Positions 12,715-13,531 of a DNA stretch of 13,531 nt are shown one piece after another. The stretch spans positions 1 to 13,531 of the forward strand of contig JAKRWB010000598.1 of assembly GCA_022353185.1 (NCBI GenBank), given 5' to 3'. How positions within the stretch are numbered: the stretch's first letter is position 1; each line of letters opens with the position of its first letter. The position numbers and the translations under genes were made by a program. The notes under the pieces are model-generated. The model was not told where the DNA came from and made no database searches. It saw only the letters and a list, made by a program, of their open reading frames with translations. Origin of the DNA: ANME-2 cluster archaeon (lineage in GTDB: Archaea; Halobacteriota; Methanosarcinia; Methanosarcinales; Methanocomedenaceae).

Positions 12715-12747
12715 TGGCTTTTGGTCTTATAAATAAGACCAGAGCCA
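12715..12747. terminator. Strong hairpin after the TRAM gene
   Basis: TGGTCTTAT (12722-12730) and ATAAGACCA (12733-12741) are exactly complementary with a 2-nt spacer, and an outer TGGCT/AGCCA pair (12715-12719 with 12743-12747) extends the stem to 14 bp with a small internal asymmetry. It lies 28 nt after the TRAM stop. T-rich sequence follows (TTTTT at 12763-12767). It probably terminates or stabilises the abundant small mRNA. Confidence 0.65.
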
Positions 12748-12769
12748 TTCAATCTAAATATGTTTTTGA

Positions 12770-12797
12770 TGTGGTCTATGGTAAAAAATAAACCACA
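12770..12797. terminator. Second inverted repeat between convergent genes
   Basis: TGTGGT (12770-12775) pairs with ACCACA (12792-12797) across an A-rich loop, followed by TTTTT at 12804-12808 on the plus strand and preceded by AAAAACA-type sequence on the minus strand. Being 22 nt from the stop of the nucleotidyltransferase gene, it may terminate that gene or back up the first hairpin. Confidence 0.4.
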
Positions 12798-12818
12798 CAT
12801 TAATTTTTAGTTCTTATA

Positions 12819-13517
12819 TTAACGTCTTCGTCTATTTTTCACACGTCTTCGCACCAGTGAATTCGAAGCAGTGATTTGCTCAAGCACAGCTTCAAAGCCC
12901 TCATCCTGAGCCAGTGGTCTGTCAAGATACACACCTGTAGTACCTACCTTTGCCCGCCTTTGCAACACCCGTATCCTCTCATTCACGATTTCCTGCCCTA
13001 CTCCAATCTTCTTTGCCGCCAAACCGGGCGAAATGTCTGATAATGGTGTTTCTGCATGACCTTCGGCTGTGGGCTCGATCAACATCAACCGTTTATCCAC
13101 GCCCGCCACGCGATTGTTGATGATATCTTCCAGGCCCTCAAACCCAATCATACCTCCAAAGGCATAAAAATCCAGTTCCCTCTCAGTAGGTTGTATCAAA
13201 GGGAAGGTAACCATTGCCTTATGGGCAAGGTGTACATGTGCCTTGACCAGGGCGCCAGGTGTGGCCTGCACCAGTTTACGACCCGTAATCCCAACATCAT
13301 CCAGTGCCAGTTCCACTCTGAAGGATTGCACTACCCCGGGAATAATAATGTCAATGTCACTGCCGGGTGATACGTCACCTCTGGCAAGGCTGCCGTATAC
13401 AAAACACTCAAATCCAGCGCGCTCCAATGCATATAGTACACTGGCTGCCCGCCCCCTGAATGTCTTTAGCAGTTCCCAGTGTGACGTATCGTAAATGATT
13501 TCACAGGGTTGCCCCAT
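12819..13517 (-). CDS. Archaeal nucleotidyltransferase-fold protein (COG2413-like), 5' end uncertain
   Basis: The polymerase-beta-type nucleotidyltransferase signature is clear: YGSLARGDVSPGSDIDIIIP, with Gly42-Ser43 and the metal-binding Asp54 and Asp56 (GS-x10-D-x-D). Downstream features FGG, RVAGVDKRLMLIEPTAEGH and AAKKIGVGQEIVNERIRVLQRRAKVGTTGVYLDR form the conserved body, the last part resembling a winged-helix domain. The protein ends in a basic VRRRVKNRRRR tail, which could bind nucleic acid. Archaeal members of this group are uncharacterised. The ATG at 13517 has no visible ribosome-binding site, and the frame remains open to the window edge, so the true start may be further right and the gene possibly truncated here. 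It faces the TRAM gene across two hairpins. Confidence 0.85.
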   Translation of the reverse strand: MGQPCEIIYDTSHWELLKTFRGRAASVLYALERAGFECFVYGSLARGDVSPGSDIDIIIPGVVQSFRVELALDDVGITGRKLVQATPGALVKAHVHLAHKAMVTFPLIQPTERELDFYAFGGMIGFEGLEDIINNRVAGVDKRLMLIEPTAEGHAETPLSDISPGLAAKKIGVGQEIVNERIRVLQRRAKVGTTGVYLDRPLAQDEGFEAVLEQITASNSLVRRRVKNRRRR

Positions 13518-13531
13518 GGTAGCCGTCTTGT

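Noticed and set aside
1..13531. CRISPR arrays, tRNA/rRNA genes, insertion sequences
   Set aside because: No regularly spaced repeats with unique spacers, no tRNA-type cloverleaf with a T-loop, and no transposase or terminal inverted repeats were found on reading both strands.

Overview
The window looks like chromosomal DNA from a methanogen-related euryarchaeon, most likely of the Methanosarcinales/ANME-2 kind. The clues are an archaeal peptide-chain release factor aRF1 (NIKS and GGQ motifs), a small stand-alone TRAM-domain protein, a class I fructose-1,6-bisphosphatase, a TPD-domain (CDIN1/C15orf41-like) nuclease, a COG2413-like nucleotidyltransferase, and AT-rich TATA-type promoters with GGAGG/GGTG ribosome-binding sites. 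The genus is not determinable from sequence alone.

Layout. Positions 1-462 have no convincing protein gene. They do hold a TATA box, a series of inverted repeats and a closing T-rich stretch, which together suggest an unrecognised structured RNA. Two AT-rich minus-strand genes follow: an unrecognised 321-aa protein and a DUF2283 protein. Positions 1728-4478 (minus) carry four tightly packed genes for single-pass, pilin/pseudopilin-like proteins resembling the accessory proteins of archaeal type IV pilus loci; no ATPase or TadC-like platform gene is in view. From a divergent promoter region, a plus-strand operon runs fbp, a PD-(D/E)XK-like protein whose catalytic acid appears lost, and a BI-1/YccA membrane protein that appears to start at AUU. 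It converges, through a 10-bp inverted repeat, on a minus-strand pair of aRF1 and the TPD nuclease. A 100-aa unknown gene lies upstream of aRF1.

Divergent from that gene is trpC-trpB-trpA, preceded by a TATA box and a dyad/10-bp-periodic operator candidate containing TGTACA. The three enzymes carry out the last steps of tryptophan synthesis, from CdRP to indole-glycerol phosphate to tryptophan. TrpC carries an unusual Asn/Ser/Thr-rich tail. A monocistronic TRAM gene with a roughly 100-nt leader and repeats around its TATA box follows. It ends in strong hairpins facing a convergent nucleotidyltransferase gene, whose 5' end may run off the window.

Most of the window is ordinary archaeal housekeeping. 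The points most worth a second look are the putative ncRNA at the left edge, the AUU start, the degenerate nuclease, the trp operator and the ATPase-less pilin cluster.
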